64,000 nt of DNA, taken from assembly GCF_038096175.1 (NCBI RefSeq), contig NZ_CP151099.1, positions 1,428,501 through 1,492,500 of the forward strand, written 5' to 3'. The position numbers were made by a program, and so were the translations under genes. Position 1 is the stretch's first letter. Each line of letters opens with the position of its first letter. Below are positions 1 through 9,618 of this stretch, one piece after another. The notes beneath the pieces were generated by a model that worked only from the letters and a program-made list of their open reading frames with translations, had not been told where the DNA came from and made no database searches. Source of the stretch: Nostoc sp. UHCC 0302 (GTDB taxonomy: Bacteria; Cyanobacteriota; Cyanobacteriia; Cyanobacteriales; Nostocaceae).

Positions 1-90
1 TGTATTTATAGGAACTGCTGCCACGAGAGTACCACAAGCAGCAAAAGCCATTAATTGAGATAAGCGAGTTAGTCTAGCAAAGTCAGGCAT
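1..90 (-). CDS. N-terminus of an exported protein (partial)
   Basis: Only the first 30 codons are in the window; the gene runs off the left edge. The start is supported by a strong ribosome binding site (AAGGAG, about 8 nt upstream of the ATG at 90). The peptide begins MPDFARLTRLSQLMAFAACG and continues with a hydrophobic stretch TLVAAVP, which looks like a signal peptide. The FAAC stretch loosely resembles a lipobox, so a lipoprotein is possible. The mature part is not visible and no family can be named. Confidence 0.6.
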   Translation of the reverse strand, partial: MPDFARLTRLSQLMAFAACGTLVAAVPINT

Positions 91-1447
91 ATAGTTTTCT
101 CCTTACGCAACGCAAATATTATTAATATCAACGATGAGATTATGATCGAAAATAATATTAACCTCATCAAACTGGACAAATTGCTCAAATGGTTTGAGCT
201 GTGACAGACTTGAAATGCATTACCTGTTTTGGGAGTGTGAATAGATAGATACAACCTTGATTGTCTTAATTTCGATTTTCGACAATTTAATAACAGATAG
301 GTGTAAATAAATATAATATTGACTGTCATTGCGATTCCTAGCCTACAGTAAGGCTCTGCAAACGTTGTTTCTCATCGCAATGACATATTACGTTTAATTA
401 CGCCTACCTACTTATAGGCTATGATGCAGTCAGAAATGATTCATCGATATTTTTGGCAGTAGGCATTGTCGCACCTCTGAAAGTAGCCTGTTCTGCACAG
501 TAAAACATAGCTTCTATTATTCGTACTCTGCTAACAACGAATGTATTTTAGTTAACAATACTGAACCCAAATTGAAGGCATATGCTATTCCTAATGCATG
601 TATAGGCAAAGGCTTTGATTACTAAAATTAACGGGTTTTTCAGTCTCTCTTCTGCTTTGAGCAGTAAGAGGAATTACATCCTAACAGCAGGAGATAGTTG
701 TTCATTATACGTAAATAACTTTGTTAATGAGTATCCCTCTACCATCAGGAAGAGGGGTTAGAAGTTCGGTACTTTTATGATGGGCAATTAGACCAACTTG
801 AGATAAATTGATTTGCTTTCCTTACGGAAATTAAGAATTCCACAGTTTCCCATCCCCAATTCCCTTGATTACGGTGAAGAAACTTCCTCATGCGCTGACA
901 TCCCGATCAATAAAATTTATCCTTATAAATAAAAACCTGGGACTGAAGCACGAATACTTTGGTAAGATTTTTACAGCCTGTTCAAGCACCTTCAAAAAAT
1001 CTTTAAGACACTGTTGTCAAAGCATAGTCTTATCCAGCCAAACCAGTTTGTGGTTGCCTTCTTTTGGCGAGGTCAGTGCTAGATATAGTACTTGAGTTAC
1101 AGCAATGGCATGATTGTGAGGGATTGTGTCTATTTAAAAGCTACCCACTCTCAATACAGAGTAGGTTGCATTAGGCAGAAGCAGCTCGTTACAGGCAATA
1201 AAAGTCGTTACTCTAATCAAGCAATATAGGGATGGTAGTAGTGTCTGCTCATCATGAACTATATGTTGAGGAGAAACCGATGAATAACTCTCAGGTTATT
1301 ATCAAGCAACATTTGCATCTTGTACTAGGAATCAAATTTATTGATTTGAATAAAACTTCCACATAAACACACACTGATGCGGTTTCATTTGCTTGAATAG
1401 CTATATGGATAGGACATTGATACGCAGGAAATTCTAAATTCCTAATT
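91..1447. other. Long spacer without a convincing gene
   Basis: About 1.36 kb of AT-rich sequence. Short open frames occur here (for example around 865-1095 on the plus strand, from a TTG), but none has a ribosome binding site, a recognisable composition or a familiar motif. It probably holds the promoter of the minus-strand gene at the left edge and that of the zinc-ribbon gene at 1448. I see no RNA gene. Confidence 0.5.
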
Positions 1448-1693
1448 ATGGCAACTAAACTGATTGATGTTAGAGAATACACTGTTAGGGCGCACAAAAG
1501 AGAGATTCACACTCGTGTTTTTCAGTTTGTCTGTAAAGAGTGTAACGAGGTGACAAAACGTGAGACTTTTGGGCCTCGACCTTTCTATTGCGAGAGATGT
1601 CGCCCTCCGCAAGCACCTAAGAAATCTCAGCAAGCAGCTCACAAAGCAAAACCTCGGCCAATGACTTATAAAAGTGATACTGATCTAAATTGA
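1448..1693 (+). CDS. Small zinc-ribbon protein
   Basis: This is an 81-residue basic protein. It has two CxxC pairs, CKEC (about residues 29-32) and CERC (about 48-51), spaced as in a zinc ribbon that binds one Zn ion. The C-terminal third is rich in Lys, Pro, Ala and Gln ([14 protein letters not shown]) and is probably disordered. It ends 13 nt before the next gene and is probably co-transcribed with it. Basic charge plus a zinc ribbon suggests nucleic-acid or protein binding, but that is inference; I do not recognise a named family. Confidence 0.7.
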   Translation: MATKLIDVREYTVRAHKREIHTRVFQFVCKECNEVTKRETFGPRPFYCERCRPPQAPKKSQQAAHKAKPRPMTYKSDTDLN

Positions 1694-1706
1694 TTGAAGC
1701 CCTATT

Positions 1707-2741
1707 ATGACTCCACAAGTACAGTTAGAACCACCTCCAGGTAACTTCCTCTCGCCACTGTTGGAATTACGAGACTACTATGCTCGCCTCACAGAAGAGT
1801 ACGAACGTCTGTTTGTGCAAGCGCGATCGCAGCTTGATCATGTAGAAGCTTTGTTGTCTAACTGGTCTTTTTCAAATGGCAAAAACCATATATCAAGACT
1901 AGCCTCAACTGACGAAACTTCAAATTCTTCCCAAGAAAGCCCGCTATTATTTCTCTCACCGCCTGATGATATCTCTGAAATCGACTTAGTTGAATCTATA
2001 AACTCAGAACCTCAAGGCTCGGATAACGTTGAGCTAGAGAATTCTGCTACTGTTGACACGAAAGAGAGTGAACCTGCAAATACACTGTCAGTTATAGAGA
2101 CGCCTTCAGAGAGTAACGATAACTCAGCGAAAGTGTCAGAAGTTCCTATGCTGTCTGAGTATCAAGCTCTATCTCGGATGGAAGCTATAAAACAGCTATT
2201 GCAAGAGCATAAAGGCATTGTCTGTCATATTGATTTCATCGTGCGATCGCTTTACGGAGAGTTAGACTCAAATCTATTCAAAGTAGTTAAAGGTAGAGTT
2301 CAATCTTCCCTGACACAAGGCAGAGAAAGAAATGCTTGGGCAGCTGTTCCCGAAGAACCAGGTTGTTACACACTAGATTTAAATTTAGTAGTCCCAAATA
2401 ACGGTAATGGTGCTTCGAAGAGTAGCAGACACAAAAAGAAGAAAGCTTTTGTACCTCCCCAGACAAAAGTAGTACCAATGCTCAGAGCATTTGATGGTCA
2501 ATTTTTGATTGATGCCCTCACTTCTCTGCTTGAACAAAATCCTGGGAAAGTTTTCAGCGTTGCTGAAGTAATCGCTGGAATTTATGGAGAACTTGATTCT
2601 CAGCAAATCAGAGAGGTAAAAAATAAGGTGCTGAATGAACTATCTAGAGGGTATCGAACAGGGAGATTCTCTAGGGTTCCTGACAAAATCGGCTTTTATA
2701 CCTGGGACTCCAATCTGATTGCGGGGGGAAACTCTCGCTAA
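1707..2741 (+). CDS. Two-repeat protein with winged-helix-like modules
   Basis: This is a 344-residue protein of unknown function. The N-terminus (about 1-55) is a probable helical or coiled-coil segment (LLELRDYYARLTEEYERLF). An acidic Ser/Glu/Asn-rich linker covers about 60-150. Two homologous modules of about 70 residues follow, at about 158-227 and 266-338. Both contain YGELDS, then KxxVKxxV, then VPxxxGxYTxDxNL. A basic linker (SRHKKKKAF) separates them. The helix-turn-helix-wing order and basic linker suggest DNA binding, but this is inferred by eye. It probably forms an operon with the zinc-ribbon gene 13 nt upstream. Confidence 0.75.
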   Translation: MTPQVQLEPPPGNFLSPLLELRDYYARLTEEYERLFVQARSQLDHVEALLSNWSFSNGKNHISRLASTDETSNSSQESPLLFLSPPDDISEIDLVESINSEPQGSDNVELENSATVDTKESEPANTLSVIETPSESNDNSAKVSEVPMLSEYQALSRMEAIKQLLQEHKGIVCHIDFIVRSLYGELDSNLFKVVKGRVQSSLTQGRERNAWAAVPEEPGCYTLDLNLVVPNNGNGASKSSRHKKKKAFVPPQTKVVPMLRAFDGQFLIDALTSLLEQNPGKVFSVAEVIAGIYGELDSQQIREVKNKVLNELSRGYRTGRFSRVPDKIGFYTWDSNLIAGGNSR

Positions 2742-2760
2742 ACTCAGCTAGTTAGAATTT

Positions 2761-2869
2761 AGGAGTCAGGAGTAGAGACGCGATTATACTCTTACGAGAA
2801 GCCGCTCTTCTAGTGTCTACGCATCTGTACAGGAGTTAGGAGTACAGACGCGATTAATCGCGTCTGTAC
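2761..2869. repeat. Dispersed Nostoc-type palindromic repeats
   Basis: Two related palindromes lie between convergent genes. The second (2842-2869) is a perfect 28-nt palindrome with arms GTACAGACGCGATT. The first (about 2773-2832) has a longer insert containing CTTACGAGAAGCCGCTCTTC. Close relatives occur at 11743-11801 and, inverted, at 42745-42803. The position between two gene ends would allow the hairpins to act as a bidirectional terminator, although no T-tract follows. Confidence 0.7.
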
Positions 2870-2954
2870 AGAATTCAGGAGGCAGAAGTTATTCCCTTTG
2901 TCCTCCTCATCTCCCCCTCTGCCAACATGGGAAAATTAAATGTCTCACAGATAA

Positions 2955-4475
2955 CTACTCTGTCCAAGCGAGAGTTCGTTTAACTGCTTTTTGCCAAGTG
3001 GTGAAGTTGGACAATGCGCGATCGCTCTCTTTGCTAGGTTCAAATACGCGTTCAATGTATCGTTGTTGCACCAGGGCTTCATAACTATCCCAAAATCCCG
3101 CAGACAGTCCAGCTGCAAATGCTGCACCCTGCACAGTTGTATCGCGCATTTTTGGGCGTTCCACTGGAATCCCTAAGACATCAGCTTGGAACTGCATGAG
3201 GAAATCGTTCTCACAAGCACCACCATCTACAGTTAATCGCCCCATTGGAATACTGCTTGATGCATTAATTGCCTGCACCACTTCCAGAACTTGATAGGCG
3301 ATCGCTTCCAAGACGGCGCGGACTAAATGTTGTGGTTGTACACTGGCGGTAATACCAAAAAAAGCCCCCCTTGCACTCATATCCCAATAAGGTGCGCCCA
3401 GTCCACTAAATGCAGGTACAAAGTAGACTCCACCATTATCTGCGACCTGATTGGCCATTGCCTCAGTTTCAGCAGCAGTTTTAATCAGCTTGATGCCATC
3501 ACGTAACCATTGGATACAAGCACCACTAGTGAACATACTGCCTTCTAGGGCGTAGCCTATATCTAAAGTTCCGCTTGGCTTTACTTGCGTCCATGCCACA
3601 GTAGAAATTAGTTGTTGCTCTGAGCGCACGATTTGAGAGCCAGTGTGAGCTACCAAAAAGCTACCAGTGCCATAGGTGCATTTCATCAAACCAGGGCGAT
3701 CGCAGCCATGACCGAATAGAGCAGCTTGCTGATCTCCTAAGATGGCAGTAATGGGAATTTCAGCGCCCAACAAAGCCGTATCGGTGACTCCAAATAATCC
3801 CAAGCTGGGCTGAATCTGAGGCAATATATGAGCAGGAATTTGGAATATATCTAGTAGTGTCTCATCCCACTCGCAGGTTTTGAGATTCATCAGCATTGTT
3901 CGGCTAGCGTTGCTGTGGTCAGTCGCGTGGACTTTACCACCCGTCAGTTTCCACAGTACCCAACTATCGATTGTGCCTGCCAAGACGTTTTTCAGGTCAA
4001 TGCCTACAAATTGGTCTAACAGCCACCTAAGCTTGGTAGCAGAAAAGTAAGCATCAATCACCAAACCTGTGCGATCGTAAATATCTTGAGCATAGCCTTG
4101 CTCTTGCAACTGGTTACAAAGAGGAGCAGTGCGGCGGTCTTGCCAGACAATTGCCTGATGGAGTGGTAGCCCAGTAGTTTTATCCCAAATTAAGCAGGTT
4201 TCCCGCTGTACGGTTAGTCCCAGGGCAGCAATTTTTGATGGAGTAATTTGGGCATTTACAATAGCTGTTTGCATTACCCAGCAAGTGTCCTGCCAGATTT
4301 CCAAAGGATTATGTTCTAACCATCCTGGTTGCGGGTAATGCTGCGTCAACTCTTTGTACGCCTGCCCAACAATCTTGCCATCTGCATTAAATACAAAGGC
4401 GCGGTTGCCTGTCGTACCTAAATCCAGTGCTAAGATGTAGCCCAATGATGGAGTTGTGCTGCCAAGTGTCTGCAT
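2955..4475 (-). CDS. glpK: Glycerol kinase
   Basis: ATP-dependent phosphorylation of glycerol to glycerol 3-phosphate in the cytoplasm, feeding lipid synthesis or glycolysis. The 506 residues match the usual length of about 500. The N-terminal FGGY-kinase phosphate loop LDLGTTGNRAF sits at about residue 17. VWQDRRT, GDQQAALFGHG (with the catalytic Asp expected in GDQ) and YGTGSF follow in family order. The C-terminal ATPase half contains DGGACENDFLMQFQAD. The gene stands alone, with no glpF or glpD beside it. No strong ribosome binding site precedes the ATG, but the N-terminus agrees with the family. Confidence 0.95.
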   Translation of the reverse strand: MQTLGSTTPSLGYILALDLGTTGNRAFVFNADGKIVGQAYKELTQHYPQPGWLEHNPLEIWQDTCWVMQTAIVNAQITPSKIAALGLTVQRETCLIWDKTTGLPLHQAIVWQDRRTAPLCNQLQEQGYAQDIYDRTGLVIDAYFSATKLRWLLDQFVGIDLKNVLAGTIDSWVLWKLTGGKVHATDHSNASRTMLMNLKTCEWDETLLDIFQIPAHILPQIQPSLGLFGVTDTALLGAEIPITAILGDQQAALFGHGCDRPGLMKCTYGTGSFLVAHTGSQIVRSEQQLISTVAWTQVKPSGTLDIGYALEGSMFTSGACIQWLRDGIKLIKTAAETEAMANQVADNGGVYFVPAFSGLGAPYWDMSARGAFFGITASVQPQHLVRAVLEAIAYQVLEVVQAINASSSIPMGRLTVDGGACENDFLMQFQADVLGIPVERPKMRDTTVQGAAFAAGLSAGFWDSYEALVQQRYIERVFEPSKESDRALSNFTTWQKAVKRTLAWTE

Positions 4476-5015
4476 AGCTGCTTTTAATGCCGTGATAGCA
4501 ATTTTACCAATTTAGGACACATCATCTGTATATTATATTTTTTAAAAGTTCTCATTTTGATACAACATTTTAACTGTATATGTTCAAAACAGCTTGTTGT
4601 TGAATTCCAGTTTGTCAAAACATAACTTTAAATCAAATATAAAACTTTAATTTTGATAGTTGAGTTTTATATTTGCATTGTTTCAGACCTCTCAAACAAT
4701 AATATTTATCCGAATTTATTGTTCAATAATTTTTTATATTCAAATTTTTATTTAATTTTTGAAAAAACCAGTACATATATAGCAATTATAATTTGAATAA
4801 AGAACACATCATTGCCGTGTCGCTGCGAGTATGTGTGTTCATCTGTGGTTAATTCTTTTATATACCTTAACCATGCTATAACCTTGCCATATAACGTTCT
4901 TGACTGTTACCTGTTCCTCATTCGTTCTCTAGAAAAGTAATTTCATGAATCAAATTAGATAGCTATTTAATAATTACTAAGTTTAAAATTACATAACTTA
5001 ATAATGTTTAATTAA
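4476..5015. other. AT-rich spacer
   Basis: Very AT-rich sequence between glpK and the PAS-CRP gene. It probably contains the glpK promoter. Short AT hairpins are present (for example TTATTGTTCAATAA near 4718). No gene or RNA was recognised. Confidence 0.45.
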
Positions 5016-6191
5016 CTAATATAAATCTTTTATAATCATATGTTTTTTTGAGTCAAAACTAAGTAAGCCTTGTGCTTGTAATTTGCCTATTAATCGTGTC
5101 ACTGTTACTCTAGTACTGCAACAGGCACTAGCAATATCTTCATGAGTAAAGCGAACGCAGAGGCGAGTTCCCTCCGGCACAGTTTCACCTACTGTCTGTT
5201 TTAATAGTTCTAATAAATTATATAAGCGCTCTTGTACTCGTCGCCTTCCTGAAATGGCTAGAAAAGATTCTGTCTGTTGTAAACGCTGATTAATTTTTGG
5301 TAAAAGCACATGGCTCAACGTCGGGGAAGCTTCTATTTCAGTTACGTAAATTGACACTAACTCAACATCAGATAGGGCTGTTACTTGATAAATATTCAGA
5401 GAGGTCATACTAGAACCAAAAACCATTCCTGCTGTTGCCAACCCTATCAAAACTTCTTCCCCTGTTTCACAGAAAGTAGTTAGTTTTACCCAACCCTGAG
5501 AAACATACAAAATTTCTAGCGGATTAACGGAAATATTTTCTCCTTTGGAATGTTTCTGTACAGGACGAGCTTGGATAAGGTCACTGTCATTTTTGACTAC
5601 AGCTAATTCTGCTCGTTGTCGTTCTGTAATATTATGCAGCACCCAGCGTAGAGATATTTCCTGACTATGCTGATTCCGGACAACTATTACTGTCAAAGCT
5701 GCTTGAAAAGATTCGCAATGACGTGGCTGCAAACGTACTACTAATTCTCTAACTCTGTGCGTCTCTAATTGAGATAGCCCGATGAGTTCGCTGCGAATAT
5801 GCTGACGTTCTTCCATAGAAACAAAGTTAATCAATGCTTTACCTATCAGAAAAGGTTTTGAAACATTAAGTAACCTAGATGCTGCATGATTTGCTTCTTG
5901 GATTACGCCTTCTACATTAGTTATTAAATAGCTCTCTGGAGCCAATTCGAATAAATCCTGATAGCGCTGACGTTCTACTTCTAACAAATTTTGTGTTTGT
6001 ATTAATTGGTGATGTTGTTGATACAATTCCTCCACTGCTAACTGGACTATCTTTGAGGTGCTATAGAGTTCTTTAAAAGCTTCTGGCAGCAAATCCGGTG
6101 GAATCCAAGGTAAGACAGTAGCAGTTTGGTATAAATCTTCTAAATGTTTGTGCAATGATTCTGCGCGTTGGACAAATTGTTCTATGTTCAC
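5016..6191 (-). CDS. PAS domain fused to CRP/FNR-type transcription regulator
   Basis: About 391 residues. An N-terminal helical region is followed by a PAS domain (QDLFELAPESYLITNVEGVI, ending in the PAC-like WVLHNITERQRAEL). Next comes a cyclic-nucleotide-binding-like beta domain (YVSQGWVKLTTFCETGEEVL) and a C-terminal CRP-type helix-turn-helix (THEDIASACCSTRVTVTRLI). The cNMP pocket consensus is not evident, so the PAS domain may be the main sensor. The GTG at 6191 has AGGA 7 nt upstream; a TTG at 6206 is the alternative. The gene is monocistronic. Its targets and ligand are unknown. Confidence 0.85.
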   Translation of the reverse strand: MNIEQFVQRAESLHKHLEDLYQTATVLPWIPPDLLPEAFKELYSTSKIVQLAVEELYQQHHQLIQTQNLLEVERQRYQDLFELAPESYLITNVEGVIQEANHAASRLLNVSKPFLIGKALINFVSMEERQHIRSELIGLSQLETHRVRELVVRLQPRHCESFQAALTVIVVRNQHSQEISLRWVLHNITERQRAELAVVKNDSDLIQARPVQKHSKGENISVNPLEILYVSQGWVKLTTFCETGEEVLIGLATAGMVFGSSMTSLNIYQVTALSDVELVSIYVTEIEASPTLSHVLLPKINQRLQQTESFLAISGRRRVQERLYNLLELLKQTVGETVPEGTRLCVRFTHEDIASACCSTRVTVTRLIGKLQAQGLLSFDSKKHMIIKDLY

Positions 6192-7398
6192 TTTAAAATC
6201 CTGCAAATTGTTTAGAAATGTTGAATAAAAAAGTCAAGATATTCTTATTGAAATCGGTGAGGATAGTTACTGGAAGGTAAATTTTACTAATTCACTAACA
6301 GCAGTCTTAAATATAATATTAAGATACATTACAACACTTACAAAGCTGCTGAGTGAAAAAATAACTGAATTCTAAGCTAATATTTACTATCCAATTACAC
6401 CCGATAACAGCGAAGTATTCTCATTTTTTAGCAACTACTTTCTACTACCATCCAGTAGTTCTTTCTTTGTGATCACATATACAAAATTATATAAACTTTA
6501 ATTTTTTATTAAAATTAATCGCTTAATTAACTATGGGGTTTTTGACTTAGGGGCTTCCAATTAAAAAAATCTCTAAACAATTATCGTAGGGGAGGTAAAA
6601 AGCAGTGTGGATCTGCCTCCCGCTTTATTTTCGTAATTTTAACGTGACAGCGTAATACACTTATCGGCGCGACACAACTAAAATCGTGCAATAACTAAAG
6701 GCTCGTAGTTGGGCTTCAGCCCCAACAAGCATAAATCTAATGCACAAGTTTAGCTGTGCCACACCACTACTGAATAATTTATTTTTTGGAAGTCTCTTCG
6801 CTCTAGGTTTTTTAAAAAATATATCTAATAACTGATACTTTAAAAATAGATTACTTGTTAATCAATATCAATAAATATTGTGATGTTGTCTATATTAAAT
6901 CTATATTAATTGAATTACTAAATAGCTTTTAATAAGGAAAAGTTTGTATACATACATACAGAAGAACTTAATAATTATTCGTCTCTTTAGTTAGAGGTAA
7001 GAACAAGTAGTACGCTGGTGTAATTGAAGAATACGTAACAGCTTATCAACACGCTAGTTATCAGGAGTGATGGGTAAGTTTTAAATACTATAAAGTCTCA
7101 TCTCTCCTTTTTTCTTATTTACCTTTAGATGAATTTAATCTACATCTTAGATTATTTGATTTGTCAATATATCTTAGATGAGATTGTGTTATTTATTTTT
7201 TAAGTTGATTAAAAAAATATGGAGCCAAATGCTTCGACAAAGCATAGATAAGTGTTTACTGAGTTGGAAGACCAATCTGCAACCTTACTGCTGCAAACGA
7301 TTGATTTTCAAATTAAACTTATTGACCTTTACGAGCAGGTAAATTTTGCAGCAAAGGATGAAGATTAAGCTTGTTTTCAATTATGAATTGTTTCAAAT
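6192..7398. other. 1.2-kb spacer with a mobile-element-like repeat
   Basis: AT-rich and without a credible gene on either strand. It holds the 6550-6796 inverted-terminal element listed separately and a small GTTGGGCTTCAGCCCCAAC hairpin inside it. The rest (6797-7398) shows nothing recognisable. Confidence 0.5.
6550..6796. mobile_element. MITE-like element, GGGrCTTCCA termini
   Basis: A 247-bp segment bounded by GGGGCTTCCA at the left and TGGAAGTCTC at the right, with TTTATTTTTT before the right end. The same right end (TTTATTTTTTGGAAGTCCC) and a matching left end bound the 82-bp element at 24506-24587. It has no coding capacity, so if mobile it would be non-autonomous. The longer interior suggests a nested or composite copy. 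Confidence 0.5.
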
Positions 7399-8262
7399 TT
7401 AAGATTTAAACTTCTGCTCCATTTGCAAATATTGAGGAACACCGACGAGTTCCTGGAAATCTTTAAATTTAACCAAATTTGGTAAGTCAGCCGTGGTTCC
7501 TTGTTCTTTTAAGTGATGGAAACAAGCAGCCATGACGTTTGTGACAGCTAGTAGGGCAGTCAGAGGAAAAAACGCAATTTTGAAACCTAATTGTTGTAAC
7601 TCCGCCGTAGAAACTTCGGGAGTTTTGCCTCCTTCAACAATATTAGCTACCAGTGGCACATCCGGGAAAGCAGCTGCGATCGCTTTTAATTCTTCAACAG
7701 ACTGAGGAGCTTCTACAAATAGTATATCTGCACCAGCCGCAATGTAAGCTCGACCACGAGCGATCGCTGATTCTAAGCCCAACGGCGCACGCACATCTGT
7801 GCGAGCAATGATTACCAAACCGCTATCACCCCGCGCTTCCACAGCTGCCTTGATTTTGCCAACGTGTTCCGCTTCGGGAATCACTCGCTTTCCTTCAAAG
7901 TGACCACACTTTTTTGGCCATTCTTGGTCTTCCAACAGCACACCAGCCACGCCCAACTGCACAGCTTCCTTAATCGTGCGGACAACATTTAAGGCGTTAC
8001 CGTAACCTGTATCTAAATCAGCTATTAGGGGAATACTCACCGACTGAGCAATTCGTCCCACGCTGTAGAGCATTTCAGTAGCCGTCAGAAAGCCGTAGTC
8101 TGGTAAACCCAGTGTAGAAGCAGCAATACCAAAGCCACTAGTAGCCACTACATCAAAACCTTGTTGTTCAACCAGCTTGGCTCCTAGACAATCGTAGACA
8201 CCAGGAATCACAATAATTTCAGGACGAGCAAGTAACTGTCGCAGTTTTTGGGAAGAAGACAT
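7399..8262 (-). CDS. Isocitrate lyase/PEP mutase-superfamily enzyme
   Basis: This is a 287-residue TIM-barrel enzyme acting on 2-oxo-acid-type C-C or C-P bonds. The family signature KKCGH is at residues 117-121. Mg ligands are in ADLDTGYGN (Asp82, Asp84) and LLEDQ (Glu111, Asp112). The length suits the methylisocitrate lyase / oxaloacetase / carboxyphosphonoenolpyruvate mutase subgroup (280-300 residues). A Cys in KKCGH favours lyase or hydrolase chemistry over true PEP mutase. No prp, phosphonate or glyoxylate genes are nearby, so the substrate cannot be assigned. The neighbouring spacers suggest a single-gene unit. Confidence 0.85.
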   Translation of the reverse strand: MSSSQKLRQLLARPEIIVIPGVYDCLGAKLVEQQGFDVVATSGFGIAASTLGLPDYGFLTATEMLYSVGRIAQSVSIPLIADLDTGYGNALNVVRTIKEAVQLGVAGVLLEDQEWPKKCGHFEGKRVIPEAEHVGKIKAAVEARGDSGLVIIARTDVRAPLGLESAIARGRAYIAAGADILFVEAPQSVEELKAIAAAFPDVPLVANIVEGGKTPEVSTAELQQLGFKIAFFPLTALLAVTNVMAACFHHLKEQGTTADLPNLVKFKDFQELVGVPQYLQMEQKFKS

Positions 8263-8577
8263 AAAACAATAGATACGGAGAATGATCTAAAAATATCTCT
8301 CTTTTGAGAATACAGTAGCCTAGCACAGTTGTACGCCTCTACCTTAGTGGTTTAAAATTTTAGACAATAGAGAGTTCTGAGCTTTGTTTTTGGAGATAAA
8401 AGCTCGATGTTTCGAGTTCTCAACAGTAAGTGTTAAGTTTTGAAGACGACATTCCGAGTTAAAAGGTTGAAAGTTGGCATTTTAAAAGCGATCGCAAAAG
8501 TACTTATCCCACAAACTCGTCTCTAGTTATTTAAAAAATTATCCATTTTGCAAAATCAACAAAATCTCAACTGTTAG
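8263..8577. other. Spacer
   Basis: Between two minus-strand genes. It contains a HIP1 GCGATCGC near 8489 and no gene. The upstream part probably carries the promoter of the lyase-family gene. Confidence 0.4.
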
Positions 8578-8865
8578 TTATTTGTGTGGTGTAGAGCAAT
8601 AAATTTGTACGCGATCGCTACCCCTAAACATCAGACAATCGCCATTAGAGTTGCTAGTTCCCAAAGATTTTTTTTCCTGATTCTTAGTTGCAGCAAGAAC
8701 TAAAACCTGGATTAACAGCGTTGTCCAAACAGCAAAACATACTATTGGTAAGATTTCTTTTATTATACTTTTGCGAGTAGTTTTTTTAACTGGCTTTGCT
8801 GTTAATGATTGACTACAAACTGTTTGTCGAGGCCAAAAATGGTCATTAAAGTTGTAGTAACTCAT
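8578..8865 (-). CDS. Small single-pass membrane protein
   Basis: This is a 95-residue protein of unknown function. The ATG has a good ribosome binding site (AGGAGA about 10 nt upstream). A basic stretch (KPVKKTTRKSIIKE) precedes one hydrophobic segment (ILPIVCFAVWTTLLIQVLVLAA, about residues 38-59). A short C-terminal part with two Cys (CLMF and IYCSTP) follows. The charge pattern fits an N-in membrane anchor with a small external domain. It stands alone and I do not recognise a family. Confidence 0.55.
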   Translation of the reverse strand: MSYYNFNDHFWPRQTVCSQSLTAKPVKKTTRKSIIKEILPIVCFAVWTTLLIQVLVLAATKNQEKKSLGTSNSNGDCLMFRGSDRVQIYCSTPHK

Positions 8866-9618
8866 TTAAAAACTTTCTCCTAAATACATGAAAACAGGCA
8901 GACAAAGGCTTAAGGTAGGTTATTTTTACTACCTTCCTCTATTTCTTAAACAAGAAAATCTTTTCCATTTTGGTATAAAGTTTACCAACGGCTTCTAAAG
9001 ACATTAAAGTAACTTTCTAGTTGTCTGTTTAGGTATAGTGGATTTTGTCTGTAGTCGTATACAGCTTTTTTGTGAAATATCCGGAAAACAAACAAGAATC
9101 AATTAAATCAAGTAACGTTGTATAAAATTAGGCACAATTTTACTTATGCGAACTTTTAAGAACGGCTTTTAGTCAAAATTTGTTTGCAAAAGGAAAAAAG
9201 CTACTTTATCGCAGCTTTTCGGTATTATGTGAGTGAACAAAGTAAAATCATACTTTAATTACTATTAACGCCCACCTCTAGAAAAATTAATTCAGGCAAA
9301 AGTCATAAATAGACCCATGACTTTAGTCACAAATTTAAATTAGCTAAATAATTCTAGAGTTAAGGTTAGATGCCAAAAGTGACTTTTTATAGGCGATCGC
9401 AAGAATTTTGGCTGTAAAGGTAAACGCTTTGCGAAAACTTTAACTCGTTAGCATACCACGATACAACAATGGTACGCATCCTCTGCGGTGATTACTTGCA
9501 GCAATTTGAACACCTCTCAAAAGATATCAAAGGTATTAGAGAAAAAAACTCTAGAATATTTAAAAGGCACTAGTATCTGCGTAAACCAGAAAAAACTATT
9601 AATGAGGTAATAATTTCA
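8866..9618. other. Divergent promoter region
   Basis: 753 bp between the divergent small membrane protein and the SLH/beta-helix gene. It is AT-rich with one HIP1 site (about 9394). It should hold both promoters. No further gene or RNA is visible. Confidence 0.45.

Noticed and set aside
69-329. 86-codon hydrophobic frame on the minus strand
   Set aside because: It overlaps the well-supported start at 90 and its Ile/Leu richness follows from AT-rich DNA.
865-1095. 76-codon frame from a TTG
   Set aside because: No ribosome binding site and no protein-like conservation pattern that I can recognise.
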